Assembly (NCBI GenBank): GCA_910583735.1
Contig: CAJTXS010000006.1
Location: forward strand, 1 to 64,000
DNA from: an uncultured Christensenella sp.
Lineage (GTDB): Bacteria; Bacillota; Clostridia; Christensenellales; UBA3700
DNA length: 64,000 bases
Direction of reading: 5' to 3'
Shown here: one piece after another, positions 1-8,887 of the stretch
Layout of the letters: every line of letters begins with the position of its first letter
Numbering within the stretch: position 1 is the first letter of the stretch
The notes under the pieces: generated by a model
Seen by the model: only the letters and a program-made list of their open reading frames with translations
Told to the model about the DNA's origin: nothing
Databases searched by the model: none
Program-made: the position numbers and the translations under genes

Positions 1-2
1 TA

Positions 3-551
3 AAAGGTAACGCGCTCGACTGTAGTGTGGGAGGCATAAACTATGAAACTATTCGCGCGGATATGCCGCAGGGAAGCAAACTGCCTGATGTAAAGTTCGT
101 ACGGGCGCGTATAGCGGACGGTAAAATCACTGCCGTGATGCCCGAAAGTTTCGAGGTAATGTCGGACGAATTGCGGCGTATCAAATATCCCGTAAATGCG
201 CCGCGTTATATATATACTACGCCTGACACAACAGTGAATCTTAACGTGAATTTAGGCGGTACGCTCAACAGTGAAGACGTTGCGGCTTTCGGTAAGCAAA
301 TGCTTGCCATACTGAAAAACGCTTTCCCTTCGGCCAAATTCGGGGAAGCCAAAATTATTGAGTCAACCGCCAATATCTTCTTTGTCGAGTTTATTTCCGT
401 TGCCATTGATCAACCCGTCTATAACGCAATGTTTTTCTTCTCGTTGGACGGAAAGCAAGGTGTCGGCAGCTGGAACTGTCTCGGCAAAGACAGATGGTAT
501 TGGGCGCCGATTTTCGAGCATGCAATTAAAACTATGGAGTTTAACAAATAA
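3..551 (+). CDS. Hypothetical protein, 5' end outside window
   Basis: The reading frame is open to the left edge, so this is the C-terminal part (about 182 residues seen) of a longer protein. A GTG at 27 could be a start, but there is no ribosome binding site in front of it. The visible part alternates hydrophobic strands with polar turns. It ends in an aromatic-rich stretch (FFFSLDGKQG, then W-N-C and W-Y-W-A-P) followed by an amphipathic helix, a layout reminiscent of small PsbP/DcrB-like alpha-beta folds. That resemblance is an impression only. No catalytic motif or membrane segment is visible. Function unknown. Confidence 0.6.
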   Translation, partial: KGNALDCSVGGINYETIRADMPQGSKLPDVKFVRARIADGKITAVMPESFEVMSDELRRIKYPVNAPRYIYTTPDTTVNLNVNLGGTLNSEDVAAFGKQMLAILKNAFPSAKFGEAKIIESTANIFFVEFISVAIDQPVYNAMFFFSLDGKQGVGSWNCLGKDRWYWAPIFEHAIKTMEFNK

Positions 552-971
552 AATATAGATATGTGAGCGCTTAAAATAATAGAGCGGCACATATCCGACA
601 ATGAAGCGTCGGCGCAATATTGGCAAGGCGTCAATTAGCATGGCAGTGGCTCATGTGAGAATATGGCAGATTATACTTTTGTATTATCAATAAAAGAGCG
701 CTCATTGGAACCTGTAAGTAAGACTGTAGGCTGTTTCCTTATTCTGCTAATCAAGAGTTTTTACCGATTAAAGAGTATCCTGTCGGTAAAGATTTTCGTT
801 TGCCGGATATAATCTATAGGCTGTGTTTATAAGCTATTATTTATTGCTCGGTCTGTCTTGTTTCGATTGCTGAATTTTTCGGGGGGGGATCAAATGTCGG
901 GAGACTTAGTCCGAGCGGTTATTGCCGGCTTAGCGGTTGAGAGTTAAGATGCGCGATCGAGGAGTGAGTGC
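552..971. other. Intergenic stretch, no clear gene
   Basis: Apart from the possible relic at 663-832 I see no supported gene. A run of eight G follows a run of T at 881-888. It is not inside any recognisable reading frame, so there is no support for phase variation. The right edge is the dapB terminator. Confidence 0.5.
663..832 (+). pseudogene. Possible decayed gene fragment
   Basis: An ATG at 663 opens about 49 codons ending at a TAA, without a ribosome binding site. From about 720 the neighbouring frame reads protein-like sequence (F-L-P-I-K-E-Y-P-V-G-K-D-F-R-L-P-D-I-I-Y) to the TAA at 830. Joining the two frames needs one frameshift. The second piece loosely recalls the P-x-G-x-x-L-P-D stretch near the start of the preceding gene, so it may be a broken relative. 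It may equally be chance coding in AT-rich DNA. Confidence 0.2.
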
Positions 972-1005
972 AAAAAAAATAGCGGCGGAGATGTCCGTCG
1001 CTATT
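972..1005 (-). terminator. Rho-independent terminator of dapB
   Basis: Read on the minus strand, AATAGCGACGGA pairs with TCCGCCGCTATT (one mismatch/wobble) around a short loop and is followed by eight T. It lies about 20 bp past the dapB stop. Confidence 0.85.
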
Positions 1006-1025
1006 GTCATAACAAAGTAAATCTG

Positions 1026-1784
1026 TCAGTCTAAGGCGAGCATGTCGTCCATGCCCCACATACCTGCGCCGCGAGTAGATACGAATATCGCCGCGCGCAC
1101 CGCGCCGACTGCGAATACCATGCGGCTGCTTGCCTCGTGGGCGAGGGTAATGACTTCGTCCTTGCCCATGAACATTACGTCGTGCTTGCCCACAACCGTG
1201 CCGCCGCGTATGGAGTGTATGCCCATCTCGCGGACGTCGCGACGCTTATTGTGCTCATGTCTGCCGTATTCAAAGATTTTGCCGTCCTCGTACTCCTTGG
1301 CGATGGCGTCTGCTATGGTGGCGGCAGTGCCCGAGGGGGCGTCTACCTTCATGTTATGATGCTGCTCGACAATCTCAACGTCGTAATTTAAGCCGAGAAG
1401 TCTTGCCGCCTTGCGCGCGAGCATGATGAGCAGATTGATGCCGAGTGAGAAGTTGCTCGCCATAAATACGGGGATACGCTTGCTTGCCTCGTTAATCACG
1501 GCAAGCTGCTCGGAGCTGTAGCCCGTGGTCGCTATCACTACCGCGCATGAGCGGGAGAGGGCATAGGAGAGTATGTCGTCGATAGCGTCGGGGCGGGAGA
1601 AATCGACGATTACGTCAACGTCTTCCTTAACGTCCTTTGCGCATCTGTACACGGGGACGGAGAACTTGCTCTCGTCGGCAAGTTTGTCCACGCCGCATAC
1701 TAAGGTAGCGTCGCTGCCGTCTATCGCGCTGATGACATTGGCGCCCATCTTGCCGCCGATGCCGTATATCATAATTCTTGTCAT
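1026..1784 (-). CDS. dapB: 4-hydroxy-tetrahydrodipicolinate reductase
   Basis: Reduces 4-hydroxy-tetrahydrodipicolinate with NAD(P)H in the diaminopimelate/lysine pathway; cytosolic. The N-terminal Rossmann loop G8-x-G10-G11-x-M13-G14 is present. The family signature E140-x-H142-H143-x-x-K146-x-D148-A-P-S-G-T is intact, including the catalytic His pair and Lys and the substrate-binding S-G-T. The length of 252 residues is normal. The start follows a weak purine-rich AGGCGGTGA. It lies on the same strand as dapA and asd but 315 bp from dapA, so it probably has its own promoter. Assignment is secure. Confidence 0.96.
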   Translation of the reverse strand: MTRIMIYGIGGKMGANVISAIDGSDATLVCGVDKLADESKFSVPVYRCAKDVKEDVDVIVDFSRPDAIDDILSYALSRSCAVVIATTGYSSEQLAVINEASKRIPVFMASNFSLGINLLIMLARKAARLLGLNYDVEIVEQHHNMKVDAPSGTAATIADAIAKEYEDGKIFEYGRHEHNKRRDVREMGIHSIRGGTVVGKHDVMFMGKDEVITLAHEASSRMVFAVGAVRAAIFVSTRGAGMWGMDDMLALD

Positions 1785-2099
1785 AAAATCACCGCCTGTA
1801 AAAAAATAGATTGTTAGGGCACCTGCCGATTGGTATACTTGCCTAATCGATTACCGTGTAGTTAGATAGGTAAGCGCGCCTTATTGCCTGATAATATATG
1901 CGCCGTATACAGTCGTATATAGCCTATAGAATGCCGCTATCCATATAATACCGCATTAATATAGACAAAGCTATTGCAATTGCAACCGTGCGTCTGCGCT
2001 AAGCCATCTTCCGTCGCCTAATGAGCTATGACGCGGACAGTCGCGCGGCTATAGAGCGAGAGGAGATAAGACGGGCGGACTTAATATCGGCTTAAAATA
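1785..2099. other. dapA-dapB intergenic region
   Basis: 315 bp without a gene. It holds a possible minus-strand promoter at 1958-1985 for dapB. I see no riboswitch fold comparable with the one in front of asd and no convincing terminator behind dapA. Confidence 0.5.
1958..1985 (-). promoter_or_regulatory. Possible dapB promoter
   Basis: On the minus strand TTGCAA (1980-1985) and TATATT (1958-1963) are 16 bp apart, which fits a sigma-A promoter. The predicted transcript has a leader of about 165 nt before dapB. It is one of few candidates in the gap and unsupported otherwise. Confidence 0.4.
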
Positions 2100-2978
2100 T
2101 TACAGCAGGTTAAGCTGCCGCATTACGTTCTTAAGCGTAGCCGCCTTGTCCTCGGACATGGTCGTCAAGGGCAGTCTCACGGTGTCGGCGCATATGCCGA
2201 GCAGAGAACATGCCTTCTTGGCGGGAATGGGATTGACTTCGCTGAAAAGAGCGCTGAAGAGCGGAGCAAACTTGAATTGCAGCTCGCGCGCCTTTGCGAG
2301 GTCGCCGTCCAGGCAGGCGGAGACGAGCTCGCACATGCCTGCGGGGATTACGTTGGACGCAACGGATATAAGACCCTCCGCGCCCGCCGCGAGTATGGGC
2401 AGGCACAGACCGTCGTCGCCCGAATACAGCTTCATACCGCTGCCTTCTATGAGGCGCGCGGTCTCGAGTATCTGAGACATGTTGCCGCTCGCTTCCTTAA
2501 GACCTACTATAGCGGGGAAGCGCTCTGCGAGAGCGCGAGCGGTGGCGGGCAGTATGTTGACGCCCGTGCGCCCGGGGACGTTGTAGGCAATAATGGGGAG
2601 ACCCGTGCAGGAGACAGCCGCCTCGTAATGCTTGATCACGCCCTCTTGAGTGCACTTATTGTAATAGGGCGTGACTATCAGCAGCGCGTCGGCGCCGGCT
2701 CTCTCCGCCCTCTTGCAGCTCTCGACCATGGCGGCGGTGCCGTTGCTGCCCGCGCCTATGATGACGGGTACTCTGCCGCGCACCGTCTTTACGGCAAAGC
2801 GCATGAGTTCCTCGCGCTCGCTATCCGTGATTGTGGGCGGCTCGCCCGTAGTGCCGAGATAGAGTAGGGCGTCTATGCCGCCGTCTATCTGATATTCCGT
2901 CAGCTTCTCCACTCCCTCATAATCTATACCGTCTTGGGTAAAGGGGGTGATTAAAGCCGTTGCCGTTCCGCGAAACAT
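2100..2978 (-). CDS. dapA: 4-hydroxy-tetrahydrodipicolinate synthase
   Basis: Condenses aspartate semialdehyde with pyruvate, the first step committed to diaminopimelate and lysine. It is a TIM-barrel class I aldolase of 292 residues, the usual length. The visible active site comprises G42-T43-T44-G45-E46, Tyr132 in Y-N-V-P-G-R-T, and the Schiff-base Lys161 in G-L-K-E-A-S-G. It lies 26 bp downstream of asd on the same strand, so asd and dapA form one transcript under the lysine riboswitch. Its substrate is the product of its neighbour. Confidence 0.97.
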   Translation of the reverse strand: MFRGTATALITPFTQDGIDYEGVEKLTEYQIDGGIDALLYLGTTGEPPTITDSEREELMRFAVKTVRGRVPVIIGAGSNGTAAMVESCKRAERAGADALLIVTPYYNKCTQEGVIKHYEAAVSCTGLPIIAYNVPGRTGVNILPATARALAERFPAIVGLKEASGNMSQILETARLIEGSGMKLYSGDDGLCLPILAAGAEGLISVASNVIPAGMCELVSACLDGDLAKARELQFKFAPLFSALFSEVNPIPAKKACSLLGICADTVRLPLTTMSEDKAATLKNVMRQLNLL

Positions 2979-3004
2979 AACTTACTCCTTATTATCTTGA
3001 CGTA

Positions 3005-4042
3005 TTACTTCGCGCCGTGAATGAGCTCGGGCGCGTTGTAGATCATGTATTCGGCTATCTGAACCGCATTGCTTGCCGCGCCCTTGCGGATATTGTCGGC
3101 TACGCACCAGATGTTGCAACCGCTCTCGACGGTGTCGTCGAGACGAATCCTGCCTACGAACACTTCGTCGTGTCCCGTTGCGTCGGCGGGCATAGGATAC
3201 TTATTGCTCTTGACGTCGTCTACTACGACCAGCCCGCTCTGGCTGCGGAACGCCTCGAGGATACCCTCTAAGGTGCAGGGCTTGTTAAACTCGATATTGA
3301 TGGACTCGGAGTGAGAGTTGAGCACGGGCACGCGCACGGTAGTGGCGGTGACCTTGATGCTTTCGTCGCCGAGAATCTTCTTGGTCTCTTTAATCATCTT
3401 AATCTCTTCCTTGGTGTATCCGCCGTCGGAAAATACGTCGATATGAGGAAGGCAGTTGTTGGCGATGGCGTAAGGGAACTTCTTGGTAGCGTACTCGCCG
3501 CCGTTTACGAAAGCCTTAAGTCCCTCGAGCAAGTCGTTGTATCCCGCAACGCCCGCGCCGCTTACCGCCTGATATGTAGAGTAGATAATCCTCTTGAGAC
3601 CGTACTTGAGCTGAAGGGGACGGAGCGCTACCATTGCCTGAATGGTGGAGCAGTTGGGGTTGGCTATGATGCCGTTGTGCCAAGCTATGTCTTGAGGATT
3701 GACCTCGGGCACTACCAAGGGCACGTCCTTGTCCATACGCCACTGAGAAGAGTTGTCAATGACGACGGCGCCGTGTCTGGCAAATACGGGCGCGAACTGC
3801 GCGCTGGTGCCGCCGCCTGCGGAGAAGAGCGCGATGTCGATATGCTTATCCGTTACGTTCTCTTCCTTAAGCTCGATGACAGTGTGAGGCTTACCCATGA
3901 AGTCTATTACCTTGCCCGCGCTCTTGGCGGATGCGAAGAGATAATAGTTGTCTACGGGCAGATTCTTCTCGCTCAAGACTTCCAAAAACTTGGAGCCGAC
4001 CATTCCTGTTGCGCCTACTACGGCGACGTTATACTTTTTCAT
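3005..4042 (-). CDS. asd: Aspartate-semialdehyde dehydrogenase
   Basis: Makes aspartate semialdehyde from aspartyl phosphate with NADPH, the branch point for lysine, threonine and methionine. The N-terminal G10-A-T-G-M-V-G binds the nucleotide. Catalytic Cys131 is in N-P-N-C-S-T-I-Q and His244 is in L-N-S-H-S-E-S. The length of 345 residues is normal. It is the first gene behind the lysine riboswitch at 4090-4299 and is followed at once by dapA. Aspartokinase is not in this window. Confidence 0.97.
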   Translation of the reverse strand: MKKYNVAVVGATGMVGSKFLEVLSEKNLPVDNYYLFASAKSAGKVIDFMGKPHTVIELKEENVTDKHIDIALFSAGGGTSAQFAPVFARHGAVVIDNSSQWRMDKDVPLVVPEVNPQDIAWHNGIIANPNCSTIQAMVALRPLQLKYGLKRIIYSTYQAVSGAGVAGYNDLLEGLKAFVNGGEYATKKFPYAIANNCLPHIDVFSDGGYTKEEIKMIKETKKILGDESIKVTATTVRVPVLNSHSESINIEFNKPCTLEGILEAFRSQSGLVVVDDVKSNKYPMPADATGHDEVFVGRIRLDDTVESGCNIWCVADNIRKGAASNAVQIAEYMIYNAPELIHGAK

Positions 4043-4089
4043 ATCTATCTCCTGATAAAATTATATGCGTTAATGCGGTGCGGGGCATG

Positions 4090-4299
4090 AAAAAAGCTCC
4101 GCGTGCGACGGAGCGTGGACTAAGCGATACCTTAGCTTATAGTGCTCCATCCTCAGATGACAGTCGCACGGCTGTTAACCGTACGCCCAGCCCGCTTCCT
4201 CAGCGCAGGATATGGCTGCGGGCTTCGGCGGTTTCCCCTTTCGACGGACGCTCTCGGCGCGTGTGTCCCGTCTACTTATGTCAACCGCTCCTCTATAAG
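4090..4299 (-). promoter_or_regulatory. Lysine riboswitch (L box) with terminator
   Basis: Read on the minus strand the leader carries the lysine aptamer hallmarks: GAGGAGC close to the 5' end, AAGTAGAC, GGGGAAACCGCCGAAG, then GGCTGGGC and the near-invariant ACTGTCATC followed by GGAGCAC. The closing helix P1 is perfect (CTTATAG at 4293-4299 pairs with CTATAAG at 4136-4142). Downstream, GCTCCG/CGGAGC with six T (4090-4114) is the terminator. Known behaviour of the family: lysine binding favours termination, so asd-dapA would be shut off by lysine. Confidence 0.94.
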
Positions 4300-4306
4300 T
4301 AAGTAG

Positions 4307-4335
4307 ATAGTAACATATATTTTTAGCCTTGTAAA
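4307..4335 (-). promoter_or_regulatory. Promoter of the lysine riboswitch-asd-dapA transcript
   Basis: On the minus strand TTTACA (4330-4335), a 17-bp spacer and TACTAT (4307-4312) with a TGT extended -10 are seen. The predicted start is near 4300, exactly at the first base of the aptamer. Confidence 0.75.
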
Positions 4336-4345
4336 GCGTTTATTA

Positions 4346-4374
4346 TTGATTTTTATTACGAAATAGTGTACCAT
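4346..4374 (+). promoter_or_regulatory. Weak promoter candidate for the 4407 gene
   Basis: TTGATT and TACCAT with 17 bp between them lie about 30 bp before the ATG at 4407. The -10 matches the consensus at only four positions. It overlaps the divergent asd promoter region. Confidence 0.3.
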
Positions 4375-4406
4375 AACAGAGGATTAAACGGTACACGGAG
4401 CTGTAA

Positions 4407-5534
4407 ATGGCTAAATTAACTCAATTACTCGCACCCCATCTCACCCTTAAGGAGGACCTCGCGCCCAAGTCGGAGACCGCTCACGGCGGCAGACTTAGGA
4501 GAATGAACTCCGTCATTAAGGAAAATACGGGCAGAGTATTCTCTCTCAATATCCTCGCGATTCTCTTCCTCATGCCGCTGATAGGCATACTCATTATTTG
4601 GATGCCGATGGCGGAGGACAAGCTGGTTGCGTCGATGAACTTCTCCGCGGGGCTTGGCATCGGTTACGGCGCGGTGGATCAGACGCTGGAGGGTATAGCC
4701 GCTATTTACAATCTCAGACAGCTGTATATATTATGTTCGCTCGCGCCCGGGCTCGCGATATTCGGCGTCGGCGTCGCGGGAGCTATGCAGGTAATCCGCA
4801 ACCTCATGTGGGGCGTGGAGATTAAGTCGTTCAAGGACATGCTCAAGCACTTCGGCAGAGGTATAGCAAGGCATTGGTATAAGTGCGTGCCCCTCTTCCT
4901 TATAGGCGGACTGATAGGCACGTCGGGAGCTTACGCGCTCATAGAAGTGCTCAAGCGCATCGCCCTCTACGGCAGCGCGGGAGCGGGCTATTGGGTGTGG
5001 ACGGTTATCTCGTTTATAGTCCTGTTCCTCTTTATAACATTCTTGATATATTGCCTGCCTATGTCGGTGTGCTATAAGTTTAAGGCAAAAGACCTAATCA
5101 AGAACTCGCTGATACTCGATACCGTGCTCATTCTGCCCGGCGTAGTGGTGTCCGCTTTCCTATGCGGCATACCCCTTATTATGCTGGCGGGCAATATCGT
5201 GAGATATATTATCTACGGCTTCTATCTGCTGATAGGCACTTCGCTGTGGCTGCTCATAATCACCGCGTACGGTCAATACGCCTGCGAGGGATTTATTAAC
5301 AGGCTGTATGAATTCAACGAAGAGCAAGAGAATAAGAAGAGCGAGCAAGAGCGCAAGATGCAGCAAAAGCAGCAGCCCAATAAGCAGAAGGGCAGCTCGC
5401 AGGTGTCTGATTATAAGAAGAAAAATAAGAATAAGAAGGGCGCTTCCGCATATAAGCCCTTAGCGGATGAAAGGGACGCGCCTTTTATGTCCGCGGACGA
5501 GTATTACGGCAATAAGGACGGAAACAAGCGCTGA
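4407..5534 (+). CDS. Six-helix membrane protein, unknown function
   Basis: 375 residues. After a 40-residue polar N-terminus there are about six hydrophobic segments (roughly residues 48-70, 107-130, 152-180, 192-218, 240-262, 268-290). A cytoplasmic tail from about residue 300 follows, very rich in Lys, Gln and Glu. The pattern of paired helices with small-residue turns (G-L-I-G-T-S, F-G-V-G-V-A-G-A) recalls the YesL/DUF624 group, but I cannot place it firmly. Its stop overlaps the start of the next gene by one base (TGATG), so it is probably co-transcribed with the methyltransferase. Confidence 0.75.
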   Translation: MAKLTQLLAPHLTLKEDLAPKSETAHGGRLRRMNSVIKENTGRVFSLNILAILFLMPLIGILIIWMPMAEDKLVASMNFSAGLGIGYGAVDQTLEGIAAIYNLRQLYILCSLAPGLAIFGVGVAGAMQVIRNLMWGVEIKSFKDMLKHFGRGIARHWYKCVPLFLIGGLIGTSGAYALIEVLKRIALYGSAGAGYWVWTVISFIVLFLFITFLIYCLPMSVCYKFKAKDLIKNSLILDTVLILPGVVVSAFLCGIPLIMLAGNIVRYIIYGFYLLIGTSLWLLIITAYGQYACEGFINRLYEFNEEQENKKSEQERKMQQKQQPNKQKGSSQVSDYKKKNKNKKGASAYKPLADERDAPFMSADEYYGNKDGNKR

Positions 5535-6229
5535 TGTACGACGGCGCGCTGAGCAGCGTATACGACAGGCTCATCGACTTCGATTACGAAGGCTACCTTA
5601 ATGCAATCGTCCCTTATCTCAAAGGCAGGGGAGCGGACCTCGGGTGCGGCAGCGGCACAATGACCGCAATGATACGCGCCTTGGGCTGCGAAGTCAGCGG
5701 AATAGACAGCAGCATAGAGATGCTCAACGTCGCGGCGGGTAAGTCGGGCTGCGAGGATATACAGTGGATAATGGGCGATATGTCGCTCGTAGGCGGATTC
5801 AAGGAACTCGACTTTGTCACCTGCGTGTGCGACGGCTTCAATTACCTTACGCATAAGAAGCTCGCTGCGGTAATCGCAAAAATAAAAGGCGCGCTTAAGG
5901 CGGGCGGCGCGTTGATATTCGACATTTCGTCCGAAAAAAAGCTCAAAGATATTGCCGAGCAGACATATTTCTTCGAGCAGGACGGCATAAGTTGCGGATG
6001 GTGCAACTTCTGCGGTAAAGATTGCGTGGATATGCAACTTACATTCTTTGTCGATAGGGGAGACGGATTGTACGAGCGCGGAGAGGAGCGCCAGAGGCAA
6101 TATATTCACAGCTTGACGGACGTCAAGCGAATGCTGCAAGGCTTCGACGTAAAGATTTGCGACGGAGTAAGCTACAAGAGGGCGAGCGGGCGCAGCGAAA
6201 GATTGTTATTTATATGTATTAAGAAATAA
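5534..6229 (+). CDS. Class I SAM-dependent methyltransferase
   Basis: 231 residues. Motif I is clear at D35-L-G-C-G-S-G-T, with the acidic residue of motif II in S-G-I-D-S-S about 20 residues later and W-I-M-G-D-M-S as the next strand. The fold is therefore a standard Rossmann methyltransferase. The C-terminal third holds several cysteines (C-G-W-C-N-F-C-G-K-D-C) that could be structural. Substrate unknown. It overlaps the preceding membrane protein gene by one base and precedes Hsp33 by 37 bp. Confidence 0.85.
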   Translation: MYDGALSSVYDRLIDFDYEGYLNAIVPYLKGRGADLGCGSGTMTAMIRALGCEVSGIDSSIEMLNVAAGKSGCEDIQWIMGDMSLVGGFKELDFVTCVCDGFNYLTHKKLAAVIAKIKGALKAGGALIFDISSEKKLKDIAEQTYFFEQDGISCGWCNFCGKDCVDMQLTFFVDRGDGLYERGEERQRQYIHSLTDVKRMLQGFDVKICDGVSYKRASGRSERLLFICIKK

Positions 6230-6266
6230 TTAATCGATTTTTTCTTTTTCGACATCGGAGGTGTAA

Positions 6267-7118
6267 ATGGACGTTATCAGCAGAGCATTACTGTTCGGCG
6301 GAAAGGCTCTGATTACAGCGATAGATATGACGCAAGCCGCATACGAGGGCGCCTCTACTCATAAGATGAGCGACGCTGCGGCACAGCCTTTCGGAAAGCT
6401 GCTGTGCGCCGCGGCGTATATGAGCGCGCAGTTTAAGCATCAATCCGACCGCATGACAATGATAGTGGAGGGCGACGGCAGCATGGGCAAGTGCGTGGTA
6501 TGCGGAGACTACGGCGCTATTGTCAAGGGCTATGTCGACAATCCCTCGGCGCGCGGCGGGAATATCTGCGAAGTCGTAGGCGGAGACGGATACGTCAGCG
6601 TCATAAAGGACCTCGGACTTAAGGAGCCCTACCGCGGCTACGGCAAGATTATCAAGGGAGATATCGACAGCGATATCGCAGGCTACTTTGCGCTGTCAGA
6701 GCAGATGCCCACGGCGCTCAAGCTGTGCTCTGAGTTTAATAACGGACTCTGCATTAAGTGCGGCGGAATATTCATCACGCCCATGCCGGGCTGCGGCGAG
6801 GAGCTGATAGTCATACTCGAGGACATCGCGCGTAACTTTAATGATATAGCGGATATGCTGGCTAAGAATTCGCCCGCCGAAATAATCGATATGCACTTCG
6901 GACACTTCGATATAGAGATGCTGCCCGATATATTCCCTAAGTTCAGATGCGATTGCGGCGTGGAGAGGACGGCGCGCACTATAAAGCTGATAGGCAGAAA
7001 AGAGGCGGAACGCATAATTGAGGAGTGCGGCGAGATAGGCGTGCACTGCGAGTTTTGCGGAAAAGATTATACATTTTATACAGAAGATTTGAATAAAATA
7101 TTTAAGGAGGAAAAATAA
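6267..7118 (+). CDS. hslO: Redox-regulated chaperone Hsp33
   Basis: Hsp33 holds unfolding proteins under oxidative stress. Its activity is switched by oxidation of a zinc-binding cysteine tetrad. The 283-residue length is typical. The N-terminal substrate domain starts with R-A-L-L-F-G-G-K-A, and the switch cysteines are visible as C228-x-C230 and C261-x-x-C264. The start has a GGAGGTG ribosome site eight bases upstream. The next gene begins immediately after its stop. Confidence 0.95.
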   Translation: MDVISRALLFGGKALITAIDMTQAAYEGASTHKMSDAAAQPFGKLLCAAAYMSAQFKHQSDRMTMIVEGDGSMGKCVVCGDYGAIVKGYVDNPSARGGNICEVVGGDGYVSVIKDLGLKEPYRGYGKIIKGDIDSDIAGYFALSEQMPTALKLCSEFNNGLCIKCGGIFITPMPGCGEELIVILEDIARNFNDIADMLAKNSPAEIIDMHFGHFDIEMLPDIFPKFRCDCGVERTARTIKLIGRKEAERIIEECGEIGVHCEFCGKDYTFYTEDLNKIFKEEK

Positions 7119-8873
7119 TTGTTAGAATTACCTAAGAATAGCAGTTACTATCTGGACAAGTCCAAGGCTACGGCGGATGCGGGCGATAACGTGAGCGCAT
7201 TGGAGATATTGCAGCTCGCTTTTAAGTACGCGGAAACAGATACGGAAGTCATGGATTGCTACTTGGCAAAGATGGAACTGCTCGAAGAACTGAAGATGGA
7301 GACGCAATATAATTATTACGATATATTGGCGCGAGCAGGGGACTGTCCCGAGGTGTGGATGCGTCTTTTCAACACGGCGATGTTCGAGGGTAACATGCCT
7401 GTTGCGGATTATTATCTCACTAAGATTAGCGAGGAAGAGGGCGATACCGAGCTCGAACTGGTAGGCGCGGAAGAGGACGGCGGAGTATTCGAGGGCGATG
7501 CGCTCGAGGCTATCGGCAAGATGATGAAAGCCCACAGAGAGAGGAATAAGATAGAATTCGTCAATTCCTCGGAGGAGCAGGTCAAGAAAATTATTGACAG
7601 CGTGCTGGGCGACCATATCGTCAAAGGCGACTTCCATGGAGCGGTCAAGAAGCTCATAGACGGACTGGGGATATGCGAGGAGTACGACTCCGAGATGGGT
7701 AATCTCGCGGTCAACTGCGCGGTTATGACGGGCGAAAACGAATTCGCTTACGATACCTTCAAAGCAGTGCTCACCAAGCTGCCCGGAGATATCCCTTCGC
7801 TATGCAACAGCTATAGCTATGCCGCCGCGACGGAAAACGAGGAGCTCAGGAAGTCTTTCTTGGACCAACTGCATGCAGCTTTGCCCAATATTAATATCTG
7901 CGATACTCGCACGGTCTTGCTCGCCGCCTATACGCTCAACGAGTCGGGAGACTACGAAGGGGCGTACGATCTGGTAGACAGAGCCAATGTCTCCGATCTA
8001 TTGGGGCTGAGGCTGAAGGCTACTATTCTGCTCAATCTGGACAGAGACGAAGAGGCGCTTGCGATATTGAGACATCTCGAGCTGTGCGGCAGCTGGGAAG
8101 ATAAATTGTTGCGCGCGTATTATAATGTGCACGGCAAGGATTACGTCAAGATAGGCAACAATATTCTCAACGTAATGAGTATGCATTACGAAAAGTTGTT
8201 CATCAACGTGTCGCTGTCGAGGAGTTTTCTCGATCGTGTTATGAAGCAGCAATTTATTAAAGACTCCTTTTTGTACATGCTCAACATATCGAGCGATAAG
8301 ATAATCGCGGCGGGAGAGAATAGGAAAGAGATGGAGATGCGCTATCAGAAGCTGAGCGAAGCGTTTGTCAGAGCCTATCCCGATGAAGTCTTGCCCGTGC
8401 TCTATAACGACAACGTGTATGAGATGCTGAGGCGCAATATGCTGTATTACTTCATATTGGAGCTGCCCGAGGCAGAAAAACAGCGCGTAATACAGACTTT
8501 CTCGCCCGACAGAAAGATTACGGTGGAGTCGCACGGATTTATATATCGCAGCGATATTCTTATGGATAAGCGCTGGGACGAGTATCCGGCTAAGTTCAAA
8601 GCAGCCTTTGCGAGCGCGATTGCCGATTGTTGCTTCGATAGAGAGATCAAGATGGACGAGCTCAGCGACGCCGCGGCGACGCTTAAGGAGCGTATGGATA
8701 CCAAGGCGTTAAGCATATACAGCTTCAGAATGATATATACCGCCGCCGTTGCTATCCTAAATCCCGATATGGATGTGATTGCCGATATCGTGGGTTGCAG
8801 CGACAGCTCCGTCAAGTATATCAAGAGAGTGTGTAAGAAGTTGGATATAGAAATTTTCGATCCCGAAGAATAA
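7119..8873 (+). CDS. TPR-like helical repeat protein with C-terminal HTH-like end
   Basis: 584 residues, started by TTG eight bases behind a strong AAGGAGG that lies inside the end of hslO. The body is a chain of amphipathic helix pairs typical of tetratricopeptide-like repeats (for example A-L-E-I-L-Q-L-A and E-E-A-L-A-I-L-R-H-L). The last 35 residues (D-V-I-A-D-I-V-G-C-S-D-S-S-V-K-Y-I-K) look like a helix-turn-helix. There is no signal peptide or membrane segment, so it should be cytosolic. I do not recognise a named family. Translational coupling to Hsp33 suggests a shared stress context, which is inference. Confidence 0.8.
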   Translation: MLELPKNSSYYLDKSKATADAGDNVSALEILQLAFKYAETDTEVMDCYLAKMELLEELKMETQYNYYDILARAGDCPEVWMRLFNTAMFEGNMPVADYYLTKISEEEGDTELELVGAEEDGGVFEGDALEAIGKMMKAHRERNKIEFVNSSEEQVKKIIDSVLGDHIVKGDFHGAVKKLIDGLGICEEYDSEMGNLAVNCAVMTGENEFAYDTFKAVLTKLPGDIPSLCNSYSYAAATENEELRKSFLDQLHAALPNINICDTRTVLLAAYTLNESGDYEGAYDLVDRANVSDLLGLRLKATILLNLDRDEEALAILRHLELCGSWEDKLLRAYYNVHGKDYVKIGNNILNVMSMHYEKLFINVSLSRSFLDRVMKQQFIKDSFLYMLNISSDKIIAAGENRKEMEMRYQKLSEAFVRAYPDEVLPVLYNDNVYEMLRRNMLYYFILELPEAEKQRVIQTFSPDRKITVESHGFIYRSDILMDKRWDEYPAKFKAAFASAIADCCFDREIKMDELSDAAATLKERMDTKALSIYSFRMIYTAAVAILNPDMDVIADIVGCSDSSVKYIKRVCKKLDIEIFDPEE

Positions 8874-8887
8874 AGACCGTAAAATCG

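Noticed and set aside
881..888. Run of eight G as a phase-variable tract
   Set aside because: It is not within or just before a recognisable gene, so there is nothing for it to switch.
4090..4302. Plus-strand coding frame over the asd leader
   Set aside because: The sequence is the lysine riboswitch; the frame is accidental.
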